Position numbers and translations under genes: made by a program. Positions 43,690 to 54,266 of a DNA stretch of 64,000 nucleotides are shown piece by piece. This DNA comes from Exophiala sp. HKRS030. Lineage: Eukaryota > Ascomycota > Eurotiomycetes > Chaetothyriales > Herpotrichiellaceae. The number at the start of each line of letters is the position of its first letter. Within the stretch, counting starts at the first letter, position 1. Under the pieces are notes generated by a model, which was not told the origin of the DNA, searched no databases, and saw only the letters and a list, made by a program, of their open reading frames with translations. The DNA is taken from positions 62,001 through 126,000 of the forward strand of contig JAHWDD010000010.1 in NCBI GenBank assembly GCA_023897205.1, given 5' to 3'.

Positions 43690-44964
43690 ATGGCCGAAGT
43701 AGTTCAAGCGCGGACATCGTTCGCCCCTTCCTCTCCCTCGCGCAAGCGGTCGGCATCCCCAGCTGCAGAAGATTCAGCCGCCACCACCACAGCCCTCACA
43801 ACGACGACCAACAATGACACCACACTCGCCTCGTCAGAACCACCCGCGAAGAAGACCAAGTTGATCCGGCGCAAACGACGGCCCGCGCGCCCGCAGGTCG
43901 ACCCTTCGACCGTCAAGTCCGAACCCCCGCCGCAGACCGGCACAATTTTCAACATCTGGTACAACAAGTGGTCCGGCGGCGACCGTGAAGATGCGTACCT
44001 CTCAAAGACCGCGGCCCCCTCGCGGTGCAACATCCGCAACGACAGCGGCTGGACCGCGGCGGACAAGACCCCCGGCAGTTATTTCTGCCTGTTCTTCGCC
44101 CGCGGCCTGTGCCCCAAGGGCCACGAGTGCCAGTACCTCCACCGCCTGCCGACCATCTACGACGTCTTCAACCCCAACGTGGACTGCTTCGGGCGCGACA
44201 AGCACAGCGACTACCGCGACGACATGGGCGGCGTGGGCAGCTTCCTCCGGCAGAACCGCACGCTCTACGTGGGCCGGATCCACGTCACGGACGACATCGA
44301 GGAGATCGTGGCGCGGCATTTCCAAGAGTGGGGTGAAGTCGAGCGCACCCGGGTCCTGACGGGGCGCGGTGTGGCCTTCGTGACGTACGTGAACGAGGCG
44401 AACAGTCAGTTTGCCAAGGAAGCGATGGCGCATCAGGCTCTGGACAACAATGAGGTCCTCAACGTGCGGTGGGCCACGGTTGACCCCAACCCTCTCAGTC
44501 AGAAGCGCGAAGCTGCGAGGATCGAAGAGCAGGCCGCCGAGGCCGTCCGGAGGGCTTTGGGCGAGAGGGCGGTGCGCGAGATCGAAGGACGAGAGACACA
44601 GGAAGAACGAGAACAGAGGCGGATCGAGAGTGGGTTCGGACTTGACGGGTACGAGGCCCCAGAGGAGATTTGGTACAACCAGCAAAAACAACTCGAGGAT
44701 ACGGGCAGCAAAGGGTTGCTGGATGCACCCGCGCAGGATCAGGCTGACCAGGCGGCTGGTTCTTCGACGACGACGCAATATCAAGCCGGAGGTGATGGCG
44801 GCGACGGCAGCAGTGGTGTTGATGGTGGAATCTTCTCGGGTTCGACACTGGCGGCGCTGCAGAGGAACAAGACTACGGCGAGATCGCTACCTGCGCAAGC
44901 CGCCAAGTCAGCCGCCCCTGCTGGGCCGTTGGTCGGGTATGGCAGTGATGACGAAAGTGATTGA
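43690..44964 (+). CDS. CWC2: Pre-mRNA-splicing factor Cwc2
   Basis: RNA-binding subunit of the Prp19-associated complex that contacts U6 snRNA and the pre-mRNA near the spliceosome's active site. Single exon, 424 residues. After a Ser/Thr-rich basic N-terminus (~1-75) comes the Torus region (GTIFNIWYNKWSGGDRED), containing a CCCH zinc finger (C-LFFARGLC-PKGHEC-QYLH) and YDVFNPNVDCFGR. An RRM follows (TLYVGRIHV as RNP2, GRGVAFVTYV as RNP1), then the conserved LNVRWATVDPNP. The C-terminal 120 residues are Ala/Gly/Gln-rich and low in complexity. Strong GC3 bias produces long antisense open frames, which are shadows. Confidence 0.95.
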   Translation: MAEVVQARTSFAPSSPSRKRSASPAAEDSAATTTALTTTTNNDTTLASSEPPAKKTKLIRRKRRPARPQVDPSTVKSEPPPQTGTIFNIWYNKWSGGDREDAYLSKTAAPSRCNIRNDSGWTAADKTPGSYFCLFFARGLCPKGHECQYLHRLPTIYDVFNPNVDCFGRDKHSDYRDDMGGVGSFLRQNRTLYVGRIHVTDDIEEIVARHFQEWGEVERTRVLTGRGVAFVTYVNEANSQFAKEAMAHQALDNNEVLNVRWATVDPNPLSQKREAARIEEQAAEAVRRALGERAVREIEGRETQEEREQRRIESGFGLDGYEAPEEIWYNQQKQLEDTGSKGLLDAPAQDQADQAAGSSTTTQYQAGGDGGDGSSGVDGGIFSGSTLAALQRNKTTARSLPAQAAKSAAPAGPLVGYGSDDESD

Positions 44965-45255
44965 TTGCGTATCATCCTACCGAGTACATGGGCAGAACAG
45001 TCAATTGGCTGAATTATTGAAATCCAATCGAATCATGCTCTGCACCAGATTTTTCATTTTATTGCTAGCGAAATATTCAATTGATGCCAGTTTTATTCTT
45101 TTCGGTTTGAACACTCCCTCCTCTGTTGTCTTGATGTACTCTTATGTCACATGGCGAGTATCTCACATTCAGGCTGAGCAGATCTATCCTTTTATACGGG
45201 AGTTGCAGGCTACATATTTCTTCTCCATGTTCTTTTCCGTCGGAAAAAACCACTA

Positions 45256-47646
45256 CTACAATTCGCCGTGCTTGATACCCACCTCGCCACTGAGATCCGG
45301 CATCCTCATGATGACCACGACCAAGCTGGTCCAGCCGGTGAAATGCTGCGTCCTCTGACCCGCCCCGGTCTCGGGGTTGTACTGCTCCCACGCGAAGCCC
45401 GTGGCCCTCCACTGGTCAAAGACGTTCTTGACCAGGTTCGCCCGGAGCTCCGTGTAGATCTTGGTCGCCTGGGTCTTGACCTTGCGGGGCGCGTCGGGGG
45501 ACCGCGCGACGTCCAAAAGGTTCTTCACGATGAGGTAGTTCATGTTCACCCAGATCGGGGACCGCCAGTAGTTCTCGTCCGTGCCGTAGAACTCGTCGGA
45601 CCTGGACAGGGATCGGATCCCGTAGGGAGACCACAGTTCGCTCTCGGACGAGATCAGGTCTAGGATGTGCGGCAGGTTAGGGTGCGTGGGGGGGATAAGG
45701 CCCGTCATGAACGGGAAGAGGGAAATGTATCCCTTGTGGCAGACGTGGGTGGAGTCTTCGTAGTCATCGATCGTGGCGTCGCAGTAGGCCTTGTTCTCGG
45801 AAGACCAGTGCAGGTCGTCGATGTTGCGCAGGATCGCCGTGTATTGGGCCTTGAAGTCGCCGGTGTCGTCCGTCTCGGACAGGAGCGTGGATAGGCGGAG
45901 CAGGGTCTTGCTCATTAGTCCCACCCACGATATCAGATCGGCGTGTAGTTCGCCCGGGTGAGGAGGTTGAGGACGGGGGTAGTCGTCCAGACCTGACGTC
46001 AAGATGTGTTGAGGGGTGCGGCCACGCCAACGGTACGCTTCTTTCGTGGAGAAGGCTTCGCGGTCGTAGGACTTGACGTCGCCGAACTGGGTGCGGCGGA
46101 ACCAGTAGTACTGTCGTTTCAGCAGGGGGTATAGAGATCGAAGTTCGGATTCGATGTGAGGCTTCCGGGCAGAATACTCAGGGTCGGATGCCTTGTCCAT
46201 GAGAACGTCGATGATGAAAAATAGTGTGGGTGGATTGGCATAGTGAGGATATTGGACTTGGAATTCGGCAGGGACTTTGCTCCGAGCTTCGGGGCCCAGG
46301 ATCTGTTCCCGCGCGATCCAGCCATCCTGGTCCATGAGGTTGAACCACGATTTGACAATTTCCATGGTAGTGTCGAGGTCCCATTCCGCAATGGGAAGGA
46401 GATGGAAGCCCTCATCCCATAAGAACCCGCGGGGAAAGAAAGGTCTGGAGGGCACGGAGGTGAATAGTTCGTGCGCTGGATCTTTGACAATCTCTGCACG
46501 GGCTCGAGCTTCGGCCGTCTCTTCCCAGAAACCCTCGTTGTCTTCGTCGTACTCTGGAGCATACGACCTATCGACAAGCGAATCGCCATAAAAGTATCCT
46601 ATGCCACCGAAGAGATTGGAGAACATTGACTCGGAGAACGCGGTGTAAGCAGGCCTGGTGAAAGGTGGCCGGGGTTCAAAAATTTCCTTGAATTTAGCCT
46701 TGAAGCCTTTAGAGGCTTCAGAGATAGCTTTAGTCAAGGTCTCAGATGACATGGCAGGGCCTGACGCCGATTCAAAAAGGACGTCGAACTGGAACTCTCC
46801 GACGAAGGTCTTCTGAATCATGTGGAAGTTCCCTGGGCCTGGATGCTCAGAGATGGAAAAGGCTGCCCATGGAGGGGGCATGTTTTCCTGGCCATACTCT
46901 TTGATATATCTGTCGATGTCCTGCTTCATGCTGGCAAAAACAACATTCTTGGCTTGCCAAATGGCCTCGGGCGGTATCTGCAAGCTGGAAACCAATGGCC
47001 TGTCCAAAGGCTTCTCATCCCACGAGGGGTGAGTCTTATAGGGCATTCGATTCTCTGCCGAATCCGAAAATATAAAGTTGAAATCACCGAGTTCTACGGT
47101 CGAGCCATGTAGGATCACTTTCTGGTCTGCACTAGTGTCCGTCTCTTGGAATGCCAGCTCGCCCAATCCTTCCATGCCAGCATAGAATATGAACGCCGTG
47201 ACCAGGTTCGGGTGGGCGTCTTCTCGAGGTGTGCCTTTGATCCTTGCTGCCCAGCTACCTCCATTTTGGCCACCAGGTACTTTGACAAAATCAATTGTAA
47301 GGTCGAGCTTGTTCCCAGTATCGTGTATCGTTTGCCGACCTCCGTTCTGAGCGTCGTACTCTTCCCAGCCATAACCAGCCATTCCCTCATTCTGCTCACA
47401 CGTGTGACGGAAATTGGTTTGGCTGGTGGTGAAGTCCTCAGTGTTTGCCCATAGCAGGCCTGTCAGCAAGCTGTTCGGCAAGCGAGGTCGAACTCCAAAG
47501 TAGAGGTTGGGTCTGAAGGGTCCCCATAGCAGAGTATCATTTGTAGTCGCAGTCACTTGTTGTGCGCAGGAGAGAAAGGAGAGGAAGGTGACAAGGACCG
47601 GGAGGAGGTGTCGAGATGGCACAGAGCCTCTCGAGAAGCTTGACAT
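45256..47646 (-). CDS. CWH41: Mannosyl-oligosaccharide glucosidase I (GH63)
   Basis: ER glucosidase I, which removes the outermost alpha-1,2-glucose from newly attached N-glycans. Single exon, 796 residues. It begins with a basic N-terminus and one hydrophobic span (LLPVLVTFLSFLSCAQQV), a signal anchor for a lumenal enzyme. The N-terminal beta-sandwich begins DTLLWGPFRPNLYFGVRPR. The C-terminal (alpha/alpha)6 barrel carries PFFPRGFLWDEGFHLLPIAE (catalytic acid region) and GTDENYWRSPIWVNMNYLIV (catalytic base region). Length and order are normal. The last residues overlap no neighbour; CWC2 ends ~290 bp away, convergent. Confidence 0.95.
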   Translation of the reverse strand: MSSFSRGSVPSRHLLPVLVTFLSFLSCAQQVTATTNDTLLWGPFRPNLYFGVRPRLPNSLLTGLLWANTEDFTTSQTNFRHTCEQNEGMAGYGWEEYDAQNGGRQTIHDTGNKLDLTIDFVKVPGGQNGGSWAARIKGTPREDAHPNLVTAFIFYAGMEGLGELAFQETDTSADQKVILHGSTVELGDFNFIFSDSAENRMPYKTHPSWDEKPLDRPLVSSLQIPPEAIWQAKNVVFASMKQDIDRYIKEYGQENMPPPWAAFSISEHPGPGNFHMIQKTFVGEFQFDVLFESASGPAMSSETLTKAISEASKGFKAKFKEIFEPRPPFTRPAYTAFSESMFSNLFGGIGYFYGDSLVDRSYAPEYDEDNEGFWEETAEARARAEIVKDPAHELFTSVPSRPFFPRGFLWDEGFHLLPIAEWDLDTTMEIVKSWFNLMDQDGWIAREQILGPEARSKVPAEFQVQYPHYANPPTLFFIIDVLMDKASDPEYSARKPHIESELRSLYPLLKRQYYWFRRTQFGDVKSYDREAFSTKEAYRWRGRTPQHILTSGLDDYPRPQPPHPGELHADLISWVGLMSKTLLRLSTLLSETDDTGDFKAQYTAILRNIDDLHWSSENKAYCDATIDDYEDSTHVCHKGYISLFPFMTGLIPPTHPNLPHILDLISSESELWSPYGIRSLSRSDEFYGTDENYWRSPIWVNMNYLIVKNLLDVARSPDAPRKVKTQATKIYTELRANLVKNVFDQWRATGFAWEQYNPETGAGQRTQHFTGWTSLVVVIMRMPDLSGEVGIKHGEL

Positions 47647-48959
47647 GATACTCTGTGCCGATTGAATAGGTCTATGTTGTCGAGGTCGCCAGCAACTTCG
47701 TGTTCGGTGATTTGGCGTGTCAAAACATTTTCTGTGTATGTGGTTGATCTGGCCTCAGCCGACGTCACCGATCGCGGATTCAGGAACGCGCCAATTGTTG
47801 TTCACACTAAGAAGCGTTCACGGAACTGGACTTACATTGCAACAAGTAGTAGATGAAGCTATCTAACATACTCCATTTCTAGGATACTCTATGCGACTTC
47901 AGCCACAGACCCTGCCTGTGATGCTCCAGACGTTATTTCAGGAGATTCTACTATTGAGAAGAACCTCATAATGTGCAACTTGGGGAGCTTTTTCGGTCCA
48001 GAGCATCAACTATTCTGAGAGATAGAAAAGAGATACGTTCTCAAGACCTCTGTCCAAGTCCTCACGCTCCGCACGACTGAAAACACAACATGAGAGCATT
48101 TGCTGTCTTGGCCCTTTCGAACGCCTTGTTTTCCCGTAAGAATCAGGGATCAATTTACGACCATCGTGACTCCTTTCCTCAGTAGCAGCATGTTCGATGA
48201 GGCTGTCCACGATAGATTGACAAACAACACGCGACTCCAACTCGAGATGGTAGGGAAAACCATCTCCCGATCTTCACTTAGGTGAGTGTTCGTTCTCATT
48301 TAGCGCAGCGGTTCAGCCTGTCTGCTGGAGGGTCACGTGAGAGAACTACCCTCAAGCACCAAAGGTAATACATACATCGTGTCTCAGCCAAGAAGCGCCA
48401 AAGACATCGACTCTGCTACTAAGAGATCTGGACAAAGATAGCTTGTAACATGGTGCCTCGACCGTGCCCCATCGAAGAGTTGTTGGCCCCCATGCGGCGC
48501 TTAAGTCGGCGCCAACAAGGTCTCAGGAGTCCATGATAGCGGTTTTCAGTCTCTGCAACTAAGCCAAGCTGCAGAAACAGCAATTCGAAGTCAAGTACAT
48601 CCTCAAACTCTATGTGTCTGATGGTGGTGAGATTTCAGTAACTTCGCTCGGCCACAGTGGACATGGGACGTTGTCAGTATGGCCGCAGCCAGCAGCACTG
48701 GTGTCTGGTGGGCCATACTTGATACTCGTCAACCGTGGCGGCTAGTTCCTAGCAGCCATAAGCATCACGTCAATAACGGCTGCTACAATTTTGCTTCATG
48801 CACTATCATCTACTCCTAAACCCACTTCAGGGAACATTTCTACAACTCCTCACAGTTGCGGTGAAAGCTACTCTTGAGAGCGCATCTATTGCTCCCTTCT
48901 CGTTGATAGCCCTCGTCACGCAGTAAAGGTGCCTGCCTCTCGGGATACTGACCACTATC
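47647..48959. other. Intergenic, glucosidase I promoter and upstream region
   Basis: About 1.3 kb. No open frame above 80 codons carries a motif. Nothing else recognised. Confidence 0.45.
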
Positions 48960-49943
48960 ATGTCGACAACTACGATAACTGGATTAACGACCATCTTTAC
49001 CCCTCCAGCGTCCTGTAGCTCCTCTTGGACGTACGAGAAGGAGTTCTACAACAGCATCCAAGGCGGCTTGCTCTTGCAGAATGCAGTATCCGCGAACGTG
49101 GACACAGATTGCTTCCCACCAGGTTTCGCCTATACTGGAAGAGTACCTTTTCCAACACAGGTATTCAGCCCTGGAGCATGTCCAGCTGAGTACGTGACAG
49201 CCACGCTATCCTTCAGTGGGGACAAGTCCTTAGCAGTTTGTTGTCAAAGGTGAGTTTGGTTCTATCAATGCTGGAGTGCAACTACATCCCTGACGGCTAA
49301 CAACGATGACAGTGGATTTTCTTACACCAGCACTTTCAGCCTGAAGGATCAATTCAACTCGACCACAGTTCTCTTTGCAGGTTGCACAAGCACTTATCCT
49401 TCTGAGAATGGCAGCACTGTTGTACCGGCTCGCGACGACCAAAGCTTGACGCTTACCACCGTCACAGGCCCAATCATCATGTGGGGACAGCCGATCAGCG
49501 TCGAATTCCAGCAGCAAGACCTTACTCTGTTCCCAACAAGCACGACTACGACTATGGCAACTGCTCAGCCCTCGCAAGCTGCTACTCAAGGTACCGGTGG
49601 CCCGACTTCTATGGTGCCTGGTCCGGCTTCAGACCACAGTGGCCTCTCAAGTGGTGCCGCAGCCGGTATTGGCATTGCAGTAGCATTGTGTGCTCTCGGC
49701 ATGATAGCCGGTATAATCTTTCTTTTCTTGCGAAGGCGCAGAACGAAAGTGAAAGGTCATCCAACCCGGTTCGAGGATGACAGTGGCAACCAATGGTACT
49801 CGCGGCGGCAGGAGCTTGAAGGAACATCGTTTGATAAGAGCATGCAGAGCTTCACAAATATCCAGGAAGTGGACAGGAGAAATACCAGGGGCCATCAGGG
49901 CCCCCTTTTGTCGAGATCCACTCCACGAGTTGAGCTTGAATAG
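48960..49943 (+). CDS. Single-pass membrane protein with Ser/Thr-rich ectodomain
   Basis: Two exons, 48960-49249 and 49313-49943, 306 residues. The GTGAGT...ACAG intron joins AVCCQ to SGFSYTST. The ectodomain has six to eight Cys (SCSSSW, NVDTDCFPPGF, GACPAEY, VCCQ, GCTSTYP), then a Ser/Thr/Pro/Gln stretch likely to be O-glycosylated. One membrane span follows (GAAAGIGIAVALCALGMIAG) and a basic stop-transfer RRRR. The ~75-residue cytoplasmic tail has no known domain. The layout resembles fungal wall-stress sensors (Mid2/WSC style), but there is no WSC domain and no clear N-terminal signal peptide, so function is open. Confidence 0.78.
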
Positions 49944-50341
49944 TCTTGCGCCGTCTCCCTCTAGAGATAGCCCTGTAATTATCAGAGTACACCAGCATAG
50001 CCTCGTCACCTTTATGTTTGACGGATCACATGCGGTTCGTCGCAGATTTCCCCATATACGACTCCTTGTCGTCATGGATTGATTCCCACCCCGCGAATCG
50101 TCATGATCCGTGGGATGACATCAACAAATGATGTTTCAGTCACAAAACACGGACTCTCCAGCCGATGGCTGTTCACAGCGTGCGAGTATATTATGACTCT
50201 CGTTGAACGCTAGGTTAAGCCTCTTCTCTCACCATATGCCATGATATTCACGGGAGTGGGACCATTTTCATTCAAATTCGAGCCACTTGTTACAACACGA
50301 CAAACATCTCGCTGCGGACTCCGCTTAACAAATACACCAAA
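49944..50341. other. Intergenic, upstream of the small repeat protein
   Basis: About 400 bp; no gene or clear element seen. Confidence 0.5.
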
Positions 50342-50802
50342 ATGACGCCCAACCTCATGAAAGGCCAAACCGACACATCCAAATTCACAGGCACAAAGCC
50401 AGACACTCCCGCTACCGACCCAAATAACAACAATCTCCAGAATTACAACCCTGCCAGCGATGATAAGAAGTCGTCAACTGCTGCGCCGTTGCTGAGCAGC
50501 GAAGGAGCCGTGGGAAAACAGTTTACGGCGGATGGAGGTACGTCTTGATAACCCCATCTTCTCTCAACTTCACTTTTCCTTCCACAACAAAACAATGATA
50601 ATCTGGATGTGTTTTTATTGAAACCTTCGTTGAAGACAATCGAGAGGCATATCAGAGCTGACAGGCTGTAGCAATTGGCAGTGTAGGCGAAGCCGTCCGT
50701 GGTCCACTTGCCTCCGATGGAGCTATTGGGAAGAATTTCACCGCCGATGGAAGCGTTGGCGGGACTATCAATAACATCGTCGGTGGTTCCAAGATGGAAT
50801 GA
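50342..50802 (+). CDS. Small glycine-rich repeat protein, conserved fungal type
   Basis: Two exons, 50342-50537 and 50672-50802, 108 residues. The GTACGT...TAG intron (134 bp) joins FTADGG-type text at the end of exon 1 to AIGSVGEAVRGPLASDG. The second half is built from short repeats of the form (S/D)GAxGKxFTADG (EGAVGKQFTADG, DGAIGKNFTADG) ending GSVGGTINNIVGG. The N-terminal half is polar (Thr/Asn/Asp-rich). Similar short proteins occur in many moulds without assigned function, as far as I recall. No signal peptide or membrane span. Confidence 0.75.
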
Positions 50803-51826
50803 AGTTATAGACGACGACGTTTCATCGACGAGAACATGGATTCGAGAATCCGAGGGGTGAGAGGTGCAACGAGGAAAGTGCTGTCTGGCCGCATGTCCAT
50901 TCTTCCATTTCACTTCTGTATTCGACAAAGCTGGTGACATGTCTGGTAGGGCACGAATCATAGTATGATACGATGGATGTGTCATGTTTCGTATAACGAA
51001 TACAGGAGAAAGTGTTTAAATATTCGAGAATTGGTGAAAAGGGCGAAAACCGAGCAGGTCTACCCTTCCTCTCTCGGTAACGCCAGCATGTTCTAAGTCG
51101 GCCATCAGCACCTACCGCGGGAGTAATATCGTCTAGTCTCTGTGTGCCAGGTTTATGCTGCTGACTCCTGTTTGCAGGGCTGCACTACGATGTAATAGCG
51201 TGAGCAAAAGTTAACGTCACTCGTGCAAGGCTGACCGGAAAAGCGATCCTATTGATCCGGACGATGCATCCCACAACTCACGTAGTAAGCATCCCTTGCA
51301 AAGATGGAAGTTGATATCCGTGATCTCTTGGGGGACGATTGACGCGCTCCGTGGCAGTGGAATAAATAACTGGCCTGGAGTGGGAACATTAATCCGCCCC
51401 AGCCTTGTTGGAGTCCATTTTGGTCGACATCATGTGGCGGCTGTCACTTCCGACGAGCTGATCTCTCTCTTCGCTATAGACAAGTGCAGATTATTCGCTT
51501 CTCGCTTTTGAAATGATGGGCTGGAAATCCCAGTCCAAGGTATAACACGAACAACGTGCACAGCGTTGCCCTCCCAAGGGCCAGTTTGCCCAGACAATGG
51601 AGTTGGGTTGATCCGAATAGCTTCTCACTCCCCATCATCCACAAGAACCAGCCCAGAGACAAAAACTGGAACCTGGATTCGCTTGAGGTAGCTCCCATGG
51701 CATTCTTCCTTCCTCACTGCCACCTCTTCCACGATGCCTGACATCATCCCTCTATGACCAAAGCGGTCTGATATATATCATAGACCTTGATATCCCTTTC
51801 TTCAGCTCGCCATGCTCCTATTTCAG
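50803..51826. other. Intergenic, upstream of the trehalose-phosphate synthase
   Basis: About 1 kb. The missing first exon of the downstream TPS gene should lie here, but I could not place an ATG and donor in the right phase. No other gene. Confidence 0.4.
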
Positions 51827-53652
51827 CGCAAATAGATTCTATACACTTCTACTCTGTCGACTTCTCCATGGATCCTCATTTGAAGGTCGAGTACTTGTGA
51901 TTGCCAATCGACTTCCTATTACCATCAAAGACACCAAGGATGGGAACTTCGAATACAACATCTCATCTGGGGGCCTCGTGTCAGGACTACGAAGTCTCGC
52001 CAAAGCTGTCGTTTTTAAGTGGTTTGGCTGGCCTGGAATCGACATCCATCGGAACGACAAAGACAGGGTCCGTCGAGATCTTCAGGACAAATTTCATGCC
52101 TACCCTATCTTCTTGAACGAGCAGCTGGCTCAAGCTCACTACAACGGATTCTCTAGTACGCCACTAAACAAGGCGGAGCCTCTATGGTACTTACTGGCAT
52201 GACAGATTCAGTGTTATGGCCCCTGCTGCATCGAATGCCTGAAAAGGTACGTGCAGAAGAAAGCTGGCCAATGGCGTATCGAGAGGTCAATGAGATATTC
52301 GCAGACAACATTGTGCCTATGGTCGAGGATGACGATCTCATCTGGGTTCACGATTATCACCTGCTTCTTCTCCCAGGTATACTGCGTGAACGCCTGGCCA
52401 AAAAGAAGAATGTCAAGATAGGTTCCTTCTTGCACACGCCGTTCCCTACAGACGACTTCTTCACTATCTTACCCCTCCGTGAGGAGATTTGTCGCAGCTT
52501 CTTGTTATGTGACGTGGTTGGTTTTCATACACAGGAGTACGCTCAAGATTTCCTGGACAGTGCTTCAATTGTCCTCGAGTAAGTGCTGTCACCTTGTTGG
52601 GACATGTGATGACTGATGTGGTTCGTAGTGGTGTCTCAAGATCCCCATCCGACTTGCACTGGGGCGGTAGAAAAGTGATTGTCCATGGCTTTCCCATTGG
52701 AATAGAGCCCGAGGACTTCCGGCAGCGCATGGAGAGCGAATGCGTCAAACGAGAGCTTGCGAATTTAAAAGACAGCTTCAAGGGACAGAAGATCATTCTT
52801 GGAGTCGACCGTTTGGACTACATCAAGGGGATAACACAAAAATTGATGGCCTTTGATAGGTTTTTGACCGAACGTCCAGATTGGGTGGACAAAGTATGCC
52901 TGATCCAGCTGGCCATTCCGACTCGCGCGGAAGTGGACACCTATAAGAAATTGCGAGAGGAGGTCGAAGCTCTCGTAGGTCACGTCAATGGAAAGCACGG
53001 TAAGTTAAGCATATATTGATGTTCCTCTGCAACACTGATCTTAACGGTATTTTCAGGAACATTTTCAAGCACGCCAATCCACTATTTTTATCGCTCTATT
53101 AAACCAGAGCAACTCTGTTCCTTGTATGCTGCTGCCGACGTATGCATCATTTCCTCGATCCGAGACGGCCTCAACATGGTGAGCTATGAATATGTCGCCT
53201 GTCAAAACCAGGACACGGCCGGAGTTCTACTGATGTCCTACTACGCCGGTGCTGTGAAGACACTTCCGTCCACAGTGGTAGTTAATCCATGGGACATTCC
53301 ACGGTTCTCGAATACTATTGAGGATGCTCTAGAGATGAGCGCAGAAGAACGAAGGAGACGTTATAGGCAGAATGTAGATATTGTGGATCGATGCACCAGG
53401 TAAGCTTATCGAAAACGATTTGATTCTGGCATGCTGATAACATCAAGTGTTCGTTGGGGCACCATGTTCCTCAATACCCTGTACAAGGGCCGCGTCCCCG
53501 AGCCAGAGGAGCTACCGGATGCAACTGAGCAGATCAAGGAAACGGACAACCGCACCATAAGGACTGCCCATATATTACAGGAGAGATCCCGGAGTCGGGA
53601 AGCTTCTCAATCATCGACTGTGGCATCGGATTCCGGACTTTCTGCAGTCTAA
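51827..53652 (+). CDS. Trehalose-6-phosphate synthase (GT20), divergent; 5' end unresolved
   Basis: Makes trehalose-6-phosphate from UDP-glucose and glucose-6-phosphate. Exons recognised: from about 51827 to 52155, 52206-52578, 52629-52999, 53057-53399 and 53448-53652; all four introns agree in phase (YNGFS-N-SVLWPLL, SIVL-D-GVSRSP, GKH-G-TFSST, CT-S-VRWGTM). Catalytic signatures are intact: VIANRLPITIK, SSGGLVSGL, WVHDYHLLLLPG, GSFLHTPFPTDDFF, GVDRLDYIKGI and DGLNMVSYEYVACQ. Sequence and acidic Ser-rich tail differ from standard TpsA, suggesting a paralogue. The frame of the first exon has no ATG; it is open upstream past 51760, so a start exon is missing, possibly joined at TTTCAG (51826) or TTCAG (51805). 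The model is therefore 5'-partial. Confidence 0.85.
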
Positions 53653-53912
53653 GCTACGTTGAGAGACCAGGTTATTCTCACTCAAGGGACATTTGGATCA
53701 ATGGGATCTGTGGGCAAAATGCTATTTGAGCAAGTTCCAATAAAGTACTATGAATCAAGCAGTGCTTATTTTTCAAGCTGATGGCTCACCGCAGACTTGT
53801 TTGTGGTTATCAATAAATGTTTGCATAGTCCATGAACCGCCATCAACATATGAAAAATCACTCTGTCCTCCCGATTGTGACTGTTCTTGCTCATCAACTC
53901 GGTCAACAGCAG

Positions 53913-54266
53913 CTATTTCTTGGTAGTGTGTCCATTGGGGGCAGTGTATGTGGAGGACCCGGAGCCAGTGTTGTGGTAGGTGCTGCCATTACCGTTGGAG
54001 TAGTAGTAGGATCCATCTGCAGATGGTCAGCGTGGTGTCGTCACGATCGCTAAACAGCGTGAGGAGACAGGGAAAGTTACCGCTGTTGGAATAGTGGTAT
54101 GCAGACCCTCCTGGTTGCGAGCGGGTATCGTAATTGTTCCCCTGTTCAGATTGTGGTCAGTACAGGGCCTGGGGAACTGGAGTAATAGGCGACATGCCTG
54201 GCTGTTGGTACCCCTGCTGCTGATGGTGTAAGGGGTATAGGAGTTGGATCCTGATTTGCCTGACAT
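53913..54266 (-). CDS. Small Ser/Tyr/Asn-rich protein with a GC-AG first intron
   Basis: Three exons: 54266-54198, 54141-54081 and 54016-53913; 77 residues. It begins MSGKSGSNSYTPYTISS; the joined text reads GTNSQ-GNNYDTRSQ, then AYHYSNS-DGSYYYSNGNGS, STYHNTGSGSS and NGHTTKK. Intron 1 starts CAG|GCATGT and ends AACAG, a clean GC-AG intron; intron 2 is canonical (GTAACT...GCAG). I recall similar short proteins, with a GTNSQGNHY-like motif followed by YHYSN/SYYYSN blocks, in many Pezizomycotina; no function is known to me. Unspliced, the frame turns into unrelated text, so splicing is well supported. No Cys and no signal peptide. Confidence 0.75.
54142..54197 (-). other. GC-AG intron
   Basis: Donor CAG|GCATGT, branch-like CTGAC, acceptor GAACAG, 56 bp. 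The pre-donor CAG gives perfect U1 pairing apart from the C, the usual form of functional GC donors. Confidence 0.7.

Noticed and set aside
44002..44784. 260-codon antisense frame in the CWC2 gene
   Set aside because: Mirror of a GC-rich, strongly codon-biased CDS; no motif of its own, whereas the sense strand has a full Torus/CCCH/RRM protein.
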